From: Pseudomonas putida
GTDB taxonomy: Bacteria; Pseudomonadota; Gammaproteobacteria; Pseudomonadales; Pseudomonadaceae
NCBI RefSeq assembly: GCF_001941965.1
Contig: NZ_MKZO01000025.1
Location: 372,001 to 436,000, forward strand
DNA: 64,000 bases
Reading direction: 5' to 3'
Below the pieces are notes generated by a model, which searched no databases, was not told the DNA's origin, and worked only from the letters and a program-made list of their open reading frames with translations. Both the position numbers and the translations under genes were made by a program. Shown piece by piece: positions 27,602 through 35,589 of this stretch; position 1 is the stretch's first letter, and each line of letters opens with the position of its first letter.

Positions 27602-27717
27602 CCAGCGAGCATAGCCCTGTTTACCCCGCGCCGTTTGCCGCAGGGCGGGGCACTGGCCCATAATCGGGCCTTTGACCGTGCGTACTTTTGACCGTCGTTA
27701 GCCCAAGCAGGAACCCC

Positions 27718-28608
27718 ATGGAGCAATTTCGCAATATCGGTATCATCGGCCGCCTCGGCAGCTCGCAAGTGCTCGATACCATCCGCCGCCTGAAAAAATT
27801 CCTGCTGGAACGGCACCTGCACGTGATCCTCGAGGACACCATCGCCGAAGTCCTGCCCGGCCATGGCCTGCAAACCTCCTCGCGCAAGCTGCTGGGCGAG
27901 GTCTGCGACCTGGTCATCGTGGTCGGTGGCGACGGCAGCCTGCTCGGCGCCGCCCGCGCCCTGGCCCGGCACAACACCCCGGTGCTGGGGATCAACCGCG
28001 GCAGCCTGGGCTTCCTCACCGATATCCGCCCTGACGAGCTGGAAGTGAAGGTCGCCGAAGTGCTCGACGGCCATTACCTGGTGGAAAACCGCTTCCTGCT
28101 TCAGGCCGAAGTGCGCCGCCACGGCGAGGCCATCGGCCAGGGTGATGCCCTCAACGACGTGGTCCTGCACCCGGGCAAGTCGACGCGGATGATCGAATTC
28201 GAGATCTACATCGACGGCCAGTTCGTCTGCAGCCAGAAGGCCGACGGCCTGATCGTCGCCACCCCGACCGGCTCCACCGCCTACGCCCTGTCCGCCGGCG
28301 GGCCGATCATGCACCCCAAGCTGGATGCCATCGTCATCGTGCCGATGTACCCGCACACCCTGTCGGGCCGGCCGATCGTGGTCGACGGCAACAGCGAGCT
28401 GAAGATCGTCGTGTCCCAGGACATGACCATCTACCCGCAGGTTTCCTGCGACGGCCAGAACCACTTCACCTGCGCCCCCGGCGACACCATCACGGTGAAC
28501 AAGAAGCCGCAGAAGCTGCGCCTGATCCATCCGCTGGACCATAACTACTACGAGGTCTGCCGGACCAAGCTCGGCTGGGGCAGCCGCCTGGGTGGTGGAG
28601 GCGACTGA
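27718..28608 (+). CDS. nadK: NAD kinase
   Basis: 296 residues, the usual length in Pseudomonas. It phosphorylates NAD to NADP in the cytoplasm. The ATG at 27718 has CAGGAA upstream. Motifs: VVGGDGSLLGAAR (GGDG site), NRGSLGFLTD, ALNDVVLH (NE/D motif) and VATPTGSTAYALSAGGP. It is the first gene of a five-gene, almost gapless operon. Its TGA overlaps the ATG of the metallophosphatase (TGATG), so translational coupling is likely. Confidence 0.96.
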   Translation: MEQFRNIGIIGRLGSSQVLDTIRRLKKFLLERHLHVILEDTIAEVLPGHGLQTSSRKLLGEVCDLVIVVGGDGSLLGAARALARHNTPVLGINRGSLGFLTDIRPDELEVKVAEVLDGHYLVENRFLLQAEVRRHGEAIGQGDALNDVVLHPGKSTRMIEFEIYIDGQFVCSQKADGLIVATPTGSTAYALSAGGPIMHPKLDAIVIVPMYPHTLSGRPIVVDGNSELKIVVSQDMTIYPQVSCDGQNHFTCAPGDTITVNKKPQKLRLIHPLDHNYYEVCRTKLGWGSRLGGGGD

Positions 28609-29579
28609 TGCTCGATCCAGCGCGCAGTTTCGACCTGATCGGCGATGTTCACGGCTGTGCCCACACCTTGGAACGGCTGCTCGACGCCCTCGGCTACAAG
28701 CGCCAGGGCGGCGTGTGGCGGCATGCGCAGCGCCAGGCCCTGTTCCTCGGCGACATCATCGACCGCGGCCCGCGTATTCGCGAGGCCCTGCATATCGTCC
28801 ATGACATGGTCGAGGCCGGCCAGGCCCACTGCATCATGGGCAACCACGAGTACAACGCCCTCGGCTGGACCACCCCGGCACCGCCCGGCAGTGGCAAGAC
28901 CTTCGTCCGCGAGCACACGCCGCGGCACGCCCGGCTGATCGACGAAACCCTGACCCAGTTCGCGCAGCACCCCGGCGACTGGCACGACTTCCTCGGCTGG
29001 TTCTACCAACTGCCGCTGTTCGTCGATGCCGGGCGTTTCCGCCTGGTGCATGCCTGCTGGGACGGCCGGGTGATCGACACGCTGCGCCAGCAGTACCCGG
29101 ACGGGCGCATCGACCCGGCCTTCGTCCAGGCCTCGGCCGAGTCCGACACCTTCGCCCACCTGGCCTGCAACCGCCTGCTGCGCGGCACCGACATGCGCCT
29201 GCCGGACGGCCTGACCCTGACCGGTGGCGATGGCCTGACCCGGGCCTTCTTCCGCACCAAGTTCTGGGAAGAAGACCCGCAGACCTACGGCGATATCGTG
29301 TTCCAGCCCGATGCACTCCCGGAGGAAGTGGCCAGCGCGCCGCTCAGCCGCACCCAGAAGAACGCCCTGCTGCGCTATGCCGAGGACGAGCCCCTGCTGT
29401 TCGTCGGGCACTACTGGCGCAGCGGCAAGCCGGCGCCGATCCGCGCCAACCTGGCCTGCCTCGACTACAGTGCGGTGTTGTACGGCAAGCTGGTGGCCTA
29501 CCGGCTCGACAATGAAACGCGCATCGACCCGCGCAAGTTCGTCTGGGTCGATGTGGAACGGCCGGAGGCCAGTCAATGA
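28608..29579 (+). CDS. Metallophosphoesterase (PPP/diadenosine-tetraphosphatase-like)
   Basis: 323 residues. The two-metal site is clear: DLIGDVHGCAH, FLGDIIDRGP and IMGNHEYN, with a late histidine in FVGHYWRSGKP. This is the layout of the PPP family, which includes Ser/Thr phosphatases and symmetric Ap4A hydrolases. The substrate is unknown. The start overlaps the nadK stop by one base, and the stop overlaps the rhomboid start by four (ATGA). The position right after nadK could suggest a nucleotide substrate, but that is inference. Confidence 0.88.
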   Translation: MLDPARSFDLIGDVHGCAHTLERLLDALGYKRQGGVWRHAQRQALFLGDIIDRGPRIREALHIVHDMVEAGQAHCIMGNHEYNALGWTTPAPPGSGKTFVREHTPRHARLIDETLTQFAQHPGDWHDFLGWFYQLPLFVDAGRFRLVHACWDGRVIDTLRQQYPDGRIDPAFVQASAESDTFAHLACNRLLRGTDMRLPDGLTLTGGDGLTRAFFRTKFWEEDPQTYGDIVFQPDALPEEVASAPLSRTQKNALLRYAEDEPLLFVGHYWRSGKPAPIRANLACLDYSAVLYGKLVAYRLDNETRIDPRKFVWVDVERPEASQ

Positions 29580-30451
29580 ATGTGGTTCCCATCCTGCAAC
29601 TGCCGCTGAATGCCGACCTCAGCGGTTTCGTCCAGTTGCTGCGGCGCCTGCAGGTGATGCACCGGGTCACCGAGGAGCACGGCGAGCAGGTGCTCTGGGT
29701 CGAGCAGGCGCGGGCCGAGGAAATCCGCCGCCTGTACGAGGCCCACCCGGAAGGCGACGCCGATACCCAGGACCTGCCCCTTACCGCGCAGCCCGATGCC
29801 ATGCTCCGCCCGGGCCTGGGCGAGCAGTTGCGCACCAGCAAGGTGACGGCCCTGGTGCTCCTGGCCTGCCTGATCGTCGCCGGTCTCACCAGCCTCGGCG
29901 AAAACTTCGCGACCATGCGCTGGCTGACTTTTCTCGATTTCCGCGTAGCCGGTGAGTACATCTACTTCATCCCGCTGGACACCAGCCTGCAGGCCAACCA
30001 GTGGTGGCGCCTGTTCACCCCGATGCTCCTGCACTTCAGCGTGCTGCACCTGGCCATGAACGCCGTGTGGTACTGGGAGCTGGGCCGCCGCATCGAATGG
30101 CGCCAGGGCCCGTTCAGCCTGCTCGGCCTGACCCTGGTGTTCGCCCTGGTGTCCAACGGCGTGCAATACCTGTTCAGCGGTCCGACCCTGTTCGGCGGCC
30201 TGTCCGGCGTGCTCTACGGCTTGCTCGGGCACCTGTGGATCTACCAGCGCCTGGCCCCCCATCCGCTGTATCGCATGCCCCGTGGCGTGCTGGTGATGAT
30301 GCTGGCCTGGCTGGTGCTGTGCCTGACCGGCGTGATGTCCGTGCTCGGTTTTGGCGCCATCGCCAACGGCGCCCATGTCGGCGGCCTGTTGGTCGGATGC
30401 TTGAGCGGACTCTTGGGCGGGGCGCTGGCCCGGCGTAAACTGACGGCTTGA
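29576..30451 (+). CDS. Rhomboid-family intramembrane serine protease (GlpG-like)
   Basis: 291 residues. A cytoplasmic N-terminal domain (about 1-85) precedes six membrane helices. The catalytic Ser lies in GGLSGVLYG near residue 210 and the His in NGAHVGGLLVG near 262. The conserved L1-loop region WWRLFTPMLLHFSVLHLAMN is complete. These features predict an active inner-membrane protease cleaving transmembrane substrates. It is translationally coupled to the metallophosphatase (ATGA). Confidence 0.94.
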   Translation: MNVVPILQLPLNADLSGFVQLLRRLQVMHRVTEEHGEQVLWVEQARAEEIRRLYEAHPEGDADTQDLPLTAQPDAMLRPGLGEQLRTSKVTALVLLACLIVAGLTSLGENFATMRWLTFLDFRVAGEYIYFIPLDTSLQANQWWRLFTPMLLHFSVLHLAMNAVWYWELGRRIEWRQGPFSLLGLTLVFALVSNGVQYLFSGPTLFGGLSGVLYGLLGHLWIYQRLAPHPLYRMPRGVLVMMLAWLVLCLTGVMSVLGFGAIANGAHVGGLLVGCLSGLLGGALARRKLTA

Positions 30452-30464
30452 TTTGGGAGACGCT

Positions 30465-30725
30465 ATGTCCACTTTTGCGCAAATGATCGAAAACATCACA
30501 CCGGAAATCTACGAGAGCCTGAAACTGGCCGTGGAAATCGGTAAATGGGCGGACGGGCGCAAGCTCACTGCCGAACAGCGCGAGCTGTCCCTGCAGGCGG
30601 TGATCGCCTGGGAGATGCAGAACCTGCCGGAAGACCAGCGCACCGGCTACATGGGCCCGCAGGAATGCGCCTCGAAGTCCATCACCGTGCCGAACATCCT
30701 GTTCAAGTCGGATGCGATCCATTGA
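30465..30725 (+). CDS. DUF1315 / YeaC-family protein
   Basis: 86 residues from the ATG at 30465, with GGGAG just upstream. The sequence (MSTFAQMIENITPEIYESLK; WADGRKLTAEQRELSLQAVI) is that of the small soluble YeaC/DUF1315 family, whose function is unknown. It lies 13 bases after the rhomboid gene and its TGA overlaps the TTG start of the next gene. Confidence 0.85.
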   Translation: MSTFAQMIENITPEIYESLKLAVEIGKWADGRKLTAEQRELSLQAVIAWEMQNLPEDQRTGYMGPQECASKSITVPNILFKSDAIH

Positions 30726-31552
30726 TCGAACTCGGCCGTGGTTCCATTCGCAAGATGACCGCGCGTCTCGAGACGCCGGTCGTGCAATACGCTTTCCGCC
30801 TGGATGAACTGGAAGTACCGGTCAACCCGCTGATCGGCCAGACCCTGCGCCTGGAATACCTGGGCGCCATCCATTGCAGCCACTGCGGGCGCAAGACCAA
30901 GACCAGCTTCAGCCAGGGCTACTGCTACCCGTGCATGACCAAGCTGGCCCAGTGCGACGTGTGCATCATGAGCCCCGAGCGCTGCCATTACGACGCCGGC
31001 ACCTGCCGCGAGCCGTCCTGGGGCGAGCAGTTCTGCATGACCGACCATGTGGTCTACCTGGCCAACTCCTCGGGGATCAAGGTCGGCATCACCCGCGCCA
31101 GCCAGTTGCCGACCCGCTGGCTCGACCAGGGCGCCAGCCAGGCCCTGCCGATCCTGCGGGTCGCCACCCGCCAGCAGTCCGGCCTGGTCGAAGACCTGCT
31201 GCGCAGCCAGGTGGCCGACCGCACCAACTGGCGCGCGCTGCTCAAGGGCGACGCCGAGGCGGTGGACCTGGTGGCCATGCGCGACCAGCTGTTCGACAGC
31301 TGCGGCGACGGCATTCGTGGTTTGCAGGAGCGTTTCGGCCTGCAGGCGATCCAGCCGCTGACCGATGGCCAGCCCCTGGAAATCCGCTATCCGGTCGAGG
31401 CCTACCCGAGCAAGATCGTCAGCTTCAACCTGGACAAGAACCCGGTGGCCGAAGGCACGCTGCTGGGGATCAAGGGCCAGTACCTGATCTTCGATACCGG
31501 CGTGATCAATATTCGCAAGTACACGGCCTATCAACTGGCCGTGCATCAGTAA
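30722..31552 (+). CDS. DUF2797 protein: zinc-cluster plus possible GIY-YIG-like domain
   Basis: 276 residues from a TTG at 30722 that overlaps the previous stop (TTGA); an ATG at 30755 is the alternative. Cysteines in CSHCG, CYPCM, CDVC, ERCHYDAGTC and FC form a zinc-binding cluster between residues about 50 and 105. A segment (VVYLANSSGIKVGITRASQL, followed by RWLDQGA) resembles the start of a GIY-YIG nuclease fold, but catalytic completeness is uncertain. It is the last gene of the nadK operon. The family's function is unknown. Confidence 0.75.
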   Translation: MIELGRGSIRKMTARLETPVVQYAFRLDELEVPVNPLIGQTLRLEYLGAIHCSHCGRKTKTSFSQGYCYPCMTKLAQCDVCIMSPERCHYDAGTCREPSWGEQFCMTDHVVYLANSSGIKVGITRASQLPTRWLDQGASQALPILRVATRQQSGLVEDLLRSQVADRTNWRALLKGDAEAVDLVAMRDQLFDSCGDGIRGLQERFGLQAIQPLTDGQPLEIRYPVEAYPSKIVSFNLDKNPVAEGTLLGIKGQYLIFDTGVINIRKYTAYQLAVHQ

Positions 31553-31581
31553 GCCGTGAATCAGCAAAAAGGACCCGCCAC

Positions 31582-34239
31582 ATGCGCACCGAACAGCCGC
31601 AAGTGATCTACCTCAAGGACTATCAGGCGCCTGAGTACCTGATCGACGAAACCCACCTGACCTTCGAGCTGTTCGAGGACCACACCCTGGTCCACGCGCA
31701 ACTGGTCATGCGCCGCAACCCGGCCCGTGGCGCCGGCCTGCCGCCGCTGGTGCTGGACGGCCAGCAGCTTGAGCTGCTGAGTGTCGCCCTCGACGACCAG
31801 GCCCTGGCCGCCGGCGACTACCAGCTCGACGACAGCCACCTGACCGTGCAGCCGAAGAGCGAGCAGTTCACCCTCGACACCAGCGTGCGCATCCACCCGG
31901 AAAGCAACACCGCGCTGGAAGGGCTGTACAAGTCCAGCGGCATGTACTGCACCCAGTGCGAGGCCGAAGGCTTCCGCAAGATCACCTACTACCTCGACCG
32001 TCCGGACGTGATGAGTTCGTTCACCACCACCGTGATTGCCGAACAGCACCGCTACCCGGTCCTGCTTTCCAACGGCAACCCGGTGGGCAGCGGCCCGCAG
32101 GAAGATGGCCGGCACTGGGCGACCTGGGAAGACCCGTTCAAGAAGCCGGCCTACCTGTTCGCCCTGGTGGCCGGCGACCTCTGGTGCGTCGAAGACAAGT
32201 TCACCCGCCAGTCCGGGCGTGACGTGACCCTGCGCATCTATGTCGAGCCGGAAAACATCGACAAGTGCCAGCACGCCATGACCAGCCTGAAGAAGTCCAT
32301 GCGCTGGGACGAAGAGGTCTATGGCCGCGAGTACGACCTGGACATCTTCATGATCGTCGCGGTCAATGACTTCAACATGGGCGCCATGGAAAACAAGGGC
32401 CTGAACATCTTCAACTCCAGTTGCGTGCTGGCCCGCGCCGAAACCGCCACCGACGCCGCGCACCAGCGGGTCGAGGCGGTGGTCGCCCACGAATACTTCC
32501 ACAACTGGTCGGGCAACCGCGTGACCTGCCGCGACTGGTTCCAGCTGTCGCTCAAGGAAGGCTTCACCGTGTTCCGCGACGCCGAATTCAGCGCCGACAT
32601 GAACTCGCGCACGGTCAAGCGCATCGAGGACGTCGCCTACCTGCGTACCCACCAGTTCGCCGAAGATGCCGGCCCGATGGCCCACGCGGTGCGCCCGGAC
32701 AGCTTTATCGAGATCTCCAACTTCTACACCCTGACCGTCTACGAGAAGGGTTCGGAAGTGGTGCGCATGGTCCGCACCCTGCTCGGGGCCGACGGCTTCC
32801 GCAAGGGCAGCGACCTGTACTTCGAGCGTCACGACGGCCAGGCGGTGACCTGCGACGACTTCATCAAGGCCATGGAAGATGCCAATGGCGTCGACCTGAC
32901 CCAGTTCAAGCGCTGGTACAGCCAGGCCGGCACGCCGCGCCTGGCGGTCAGCGAAGCGTATGACGCCGCCGCGCAGACCTACAGTCTGACCTTCCGCCAG
33001 AGCTGCCCGGAGACCCCGGACAAGGTCGAGAAACTGCCATTCGTGATCCCGGTCGAGCTGGGCCTGCTGGATGCCGAGGGCAACGACCTGCCGCTGCGCC
33101 TGCAAGGCGAGGACGCTGCCGTGGGCACCAGCCGCGTGCTGTCGGTGACCGCAGCCGAGCAGACCTTCACCTTCGTCGGTATCGCTGCCAAACCGTTGCC
33201 GTCGCTGCTGCGTGGCTTCAGTGCGCCGGTCAAGCTGTCGTTCCCGTATGACCGCGACCAACTGATGTTCCTCATGCAGCATGACAGCGACGGTTTCAAC
33301 CGCTGGGAAGCCGGCCAGCAACTGTCGGTGCAGGTGTTGCAGGAGCTGATCGGCCAGCAGCAGAAGGGCGAGCCACTGGTGCTCGACCAGCGTCTGGTCA
33401 AGGCCCTGGGCAGCGTGCTGGGCAATGACAGCCTGGACCAGGCCATGGTCGCCGAGATGCTTTCGCTGCCGAGCGAGGCCTACCTCACCGAGATCAGCGA
33501 AGTCGCCGATGTCGATGCTATCCATACCGCTCGCGAGTTCGCCCGCAAGCAACTGGCGGACCAGCTGTTCGACGGCCTGCTGGCGCGTTACCAGGCCAAC
33601 CGCGAGATCTCGCGCAAGACCGAGTACGTTGCCGAGGCCGAGCACTTCGCCCGTCGTGGCCTGCAGAACATCGTGCTGTCGTACCTGATGCTCAGTGGCA
33701 AGCCGGAGGTGCTGGCGGCGACGCTGGAGCAGTTCGACGGTTGCGACAACATGACCGAGCGCCTGACGGCCCTGGCCGTGCTGGTCAACTCGCCGTTCGA
33801 GGCCGAGCGGGCCAAGGCGCTGGAAGCCTTCGCCGAGCACTTCAAGGACAACCCGCTGGTCATGGACCAATGGTTCAGCGTCCAGGCCGGCAGCACCCTG
33901 CCGGGCGGGCTGGCGCGGGTGCGCAAGCTGATGGAGCACCCGGCGTTCACCATGAAGAACCCGAACAAGGTGCGGGCGCTGGTCGGCGCGTTTGCCGGGC
34001 AGAACCTGGTCAACTTCCATGCGGCGGATGGTTCGGGGTATCGCTTCCTGGCGGATATCGTCATCGAGCTCAATGCGCTCAACCCGCAGATCGCCTCGCG
34101 GCAACTGGCGCCGCTGACCCGCTGGCGCAAGTACGACGCGGCGCGGCAGGCGCTGATGAAGGGCGAGCTGCAGCGCATTCGCGATTCGGGGCAGTTGTCC
34201 AGCGATGTATTCGAGGTGGTGAGCAAGAGCCTCGCCTGA
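31582..34239 (+). CDS. pepN: Aminopeptidase N
   Basis: 885 residues, the usual size for M1-family PepN. The ATG at 31582 has AAAGGA eight bases upstream. The substrate-recognition motif GAMENKGLN, the zinc site VVAHEYFHNW (HExxH) and the second Glu in LSLKEGFTVF are present. The C-terminal alpha-helical domain (about residues 560-885) is complete. It releases N-terminal residues from peptides in the cytoplasm. It follows the DUF2797 gene by 29 bases and is followed by a hairpin terminator. Confidence 0.96.
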   Translation: MRTEQPQVIYLKDYQAPEYLIDETHLTFELFEDHTLVHAQLVMRRNPARGAGLPPLVLDGQQLELLSVALDDQALAAGDYQLDDSHLTVQPKSEQFTLDTSVRIHPESNTALEGLYKSSGMYCTQCEAEGFRKITYYLDRPDVMSSFTTTVIAEQHRYPVLLSNGNPVGSGPQEDGRHWATWEDPFKKPAYLFALVAGDLWCVEDKFTRQSGRDVTLRIYVEPENIDKCQHAMTSLKKSMRWDEEVYGREYDLDIFMIVAVNDFNMGAMENKGLNIFNSSCVLARAETATDAAHQRVEAVVAHEYFHNWSGNRVTCRDWFQLSLKEGFTVFRDAEFSADMNSRTVKRIEDVAYLRTHQFAEDAGPMAHAVRPDSFIEISNFYTLTVYEKGSEVVRMVRTLLGADGFRKGSDLYFERHDGQAVTCDDFIKAMEDANGVDLTQFKRWYSQAGTPRLAVSEAYDAAAQTYSLTFRQSCPETPDKVEKLPFVIPVELGLLDAEGNDLPLRLQGEDAAVGTSRVLSVTAAEQTFTFVGIAAKPLPSLLRGFSAPVKLSFPYDRDQLMFLMQHDSDGFNRWEAGQQLSVQVLQELIGQQQKGEPLVLDQRLVKALGSVLGNDSLDQAMVAEMLSLPSEAYLTEISEVADVDAIHTAREFARKQLADQLFDGLLARYQANREISRKTEYVAEAEHFARRGLQNIVLSYLMLSGKPEVLAATLEQFDGCDNMTERLTALAVLVNSPFEAERAKALEAFAEHFKDNPLVMDQWFSVQAGSTLPGGLARVRKLMEHPAFTMKNPNKVRALVGAFAGQNLVNFHAADGSGYRFLADIVIELNALNPQIASRQLAPLTRWRKYDAARQALMKGELQRIRDSGQLSSDVFEVVSKSLA

Positions 34240-34246
34240 TCCAAAA

Positions 34247-34266
34247 GCCCGGTCGTCAGACCGGGC
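34247..34266 (+). terminator. Hairpin after pepN
   Basis: Stem GCCCGGTC / GACCGGGC with loop GTCA. There is no T-tract, because its right arm runs straight into a REPIN. Confidence 0.55.
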
Positions 34267-34357
34267 CCTATCGCTGGCAAGCCAGCTCCCACAGGTTCAC
34301 CACTGTCCTTGAGAGCAGCGCTGTACCTGTGGGAGCTGGCTTGCCAGCGATAGGGCC
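34264..34357. repeat. REPIN (tail-to-tail orientation)
   Basis: GGCCCTATCGCTGGCAAGCC and its complement flank a 30-base centre. Here the conserved GTGGGAG ends face inward, opposite to the GAATTC-centred REPINs. The remaining bases up to 34539 hold no gene and presumably carry the promoter of the next operon. Confidence 0.9.
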
Positions 34358-34539
34358 ATCAGCCACACCATCAAACTCCCCCTGCCTCCTTCCGATAACA
34401 AAAGATAACGTCCCGTTCGTTGTCAGCCCTTCGCAATCCCCATTAGGATGGCCATCAGCTATTGCAGGGCTCTGGAACACGCTTTTCGCAGTACCTGCAT
34501 CTGGAATCACCCACATAACAAGAACCGGGGGACAGATCG

Positions 34540-35589
34540 ATGACCGAGCCTCTTATAGCAGCGCAGCACGGCACGCTGCGCGCACGGCCATGGGCACTGG
34601 CAGCCAGCATGAGCCTGCTGCTGACCATGGGTTTCTGGGCCGACAGCCTCGAGGCCGCCACCTCGCCGGAGCCGGAGGTCTGGTCCACCGTCTCCGCCAA
34701 GTCCGACCAGGGCCTGCTGCTCGACGTGACCAAGGCCGGCGCACGCCTGGTGATGGTCGGCGAACGCGGTCATATCCTCTTCTCCGACGACCAGGGCGCC
34801 ACCTGGACCCAGGCCAGGGTGCCGACCCGGCAACTGCTTACCGCCGTCACCTTCGTCGACGACAAGCACGGCTGGGCCGTCGGCCATGACGCGCAGATCC
34901 TCGCCAGCAGCGACGGCGGAGCGACCTGGAGCAAGCAGTTCGAAGACCTCTCCCGCGAAGCACCCCTGCTCGACGTCTGGTTCGAAAACACACAGCACGG
35001 CCTGGCCATCGGTGCCTACGGCGCCATGCTCGAAACCACCGACGGCGGCCAGCACTGGCAAGATGTCGGCGAGCGTCTCGACAACCCCGACGGCCTGCAC
35101 CTGAACGGCATCGCCCGGGTCAAGGACGCCGGCCTGATGATCGTCGGTGAGCAGGGCTCGATGTTCCGCTCCAGCGACGACGGCCAGACCTGGGAAAAAC
35201 TCGAAAGCCCCTATGAAGGCTCGTTCTTCGGCGTGATCGGCACGGCGCAACCCAACACCGTGCTGGCCTACGGTTTGCGCGCCAACCTGTACCGCTCCAG
35301 CGACTTCGGCAGCACCTGGCAGCCGGTCAGCCTGCAAACCAGCCGCGGCCCGCTTCAATTCGGCCTGGCAAGCGCTACGCTTCTCGATGATGGCAGTCTG
35401 GTATTGGTGGGCAATGGCGGCAGCGTCCTGCGCAGCAGCGACGATGGCCAGACCTTCAGCGTGTTCAACCGTACCGACCGCCTGGCCCTGGCTGGAGCCA
35501 GCGGCCTGTCCGACGGCAATCTGATCCTGGTGGGGCAGGGCGGCGCACACTACGCCACCGCCACCGGTGCCGAGAGGGCGCAACCATGA
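34540..35589 (+). CDS. YCF48/HCF136-like beta-propeller protein, exported
   Basis: 349 residues. An N-terminal signal or anchor (ALAASMSLLLTMGF, residues 19-32) precedes repeated BNR/Asp-box motifs: SDDQGATW, SSDGGATW, TTDGGQHW, SSDDGQTW, SSDFGSTW and SSDDGQTF. These are the blades of a YCF48-type propeller. GGGGGA lies ahead of the ATG. The stop overlaps the start of the RND-type permease (ATGA). Close pairing of a YCF48 propeller with an RND permease suggests a periplasmic partner of the transporter, not a photosynthesis factor. Substrate unknown. Confidence 0.85.
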   Translation: MTEPLIAAQHGTLRARPWALAASMSLLLTMGFWADSLEAATSPEPEVWSTVSAKSDQGLLLDVTKAGARLVMVGERGHILFSDDQGATWTQARVPTRQLLTAVTFVDDKHGWAVGHDAQILASSDGGATWSKQFEDLSREAPLLDVWFENTQHGLAIGAYGAMLETTDGGQHWQDVGERLDNPDGLHLNGIARVKDAGLMIVGEQGSMFRSSDDGQTWEKLESPYEGSFFGVIGTAQPNTVLAYGLRANLYRSSDFGSTWQPVSLQTSRGPLQFGLASATLLDDGSLVLVGNGGSVLRSSDDGQTFSVFNRTDRLALAGASGLSDGNLILVGQGGAHYATATGAERAQP

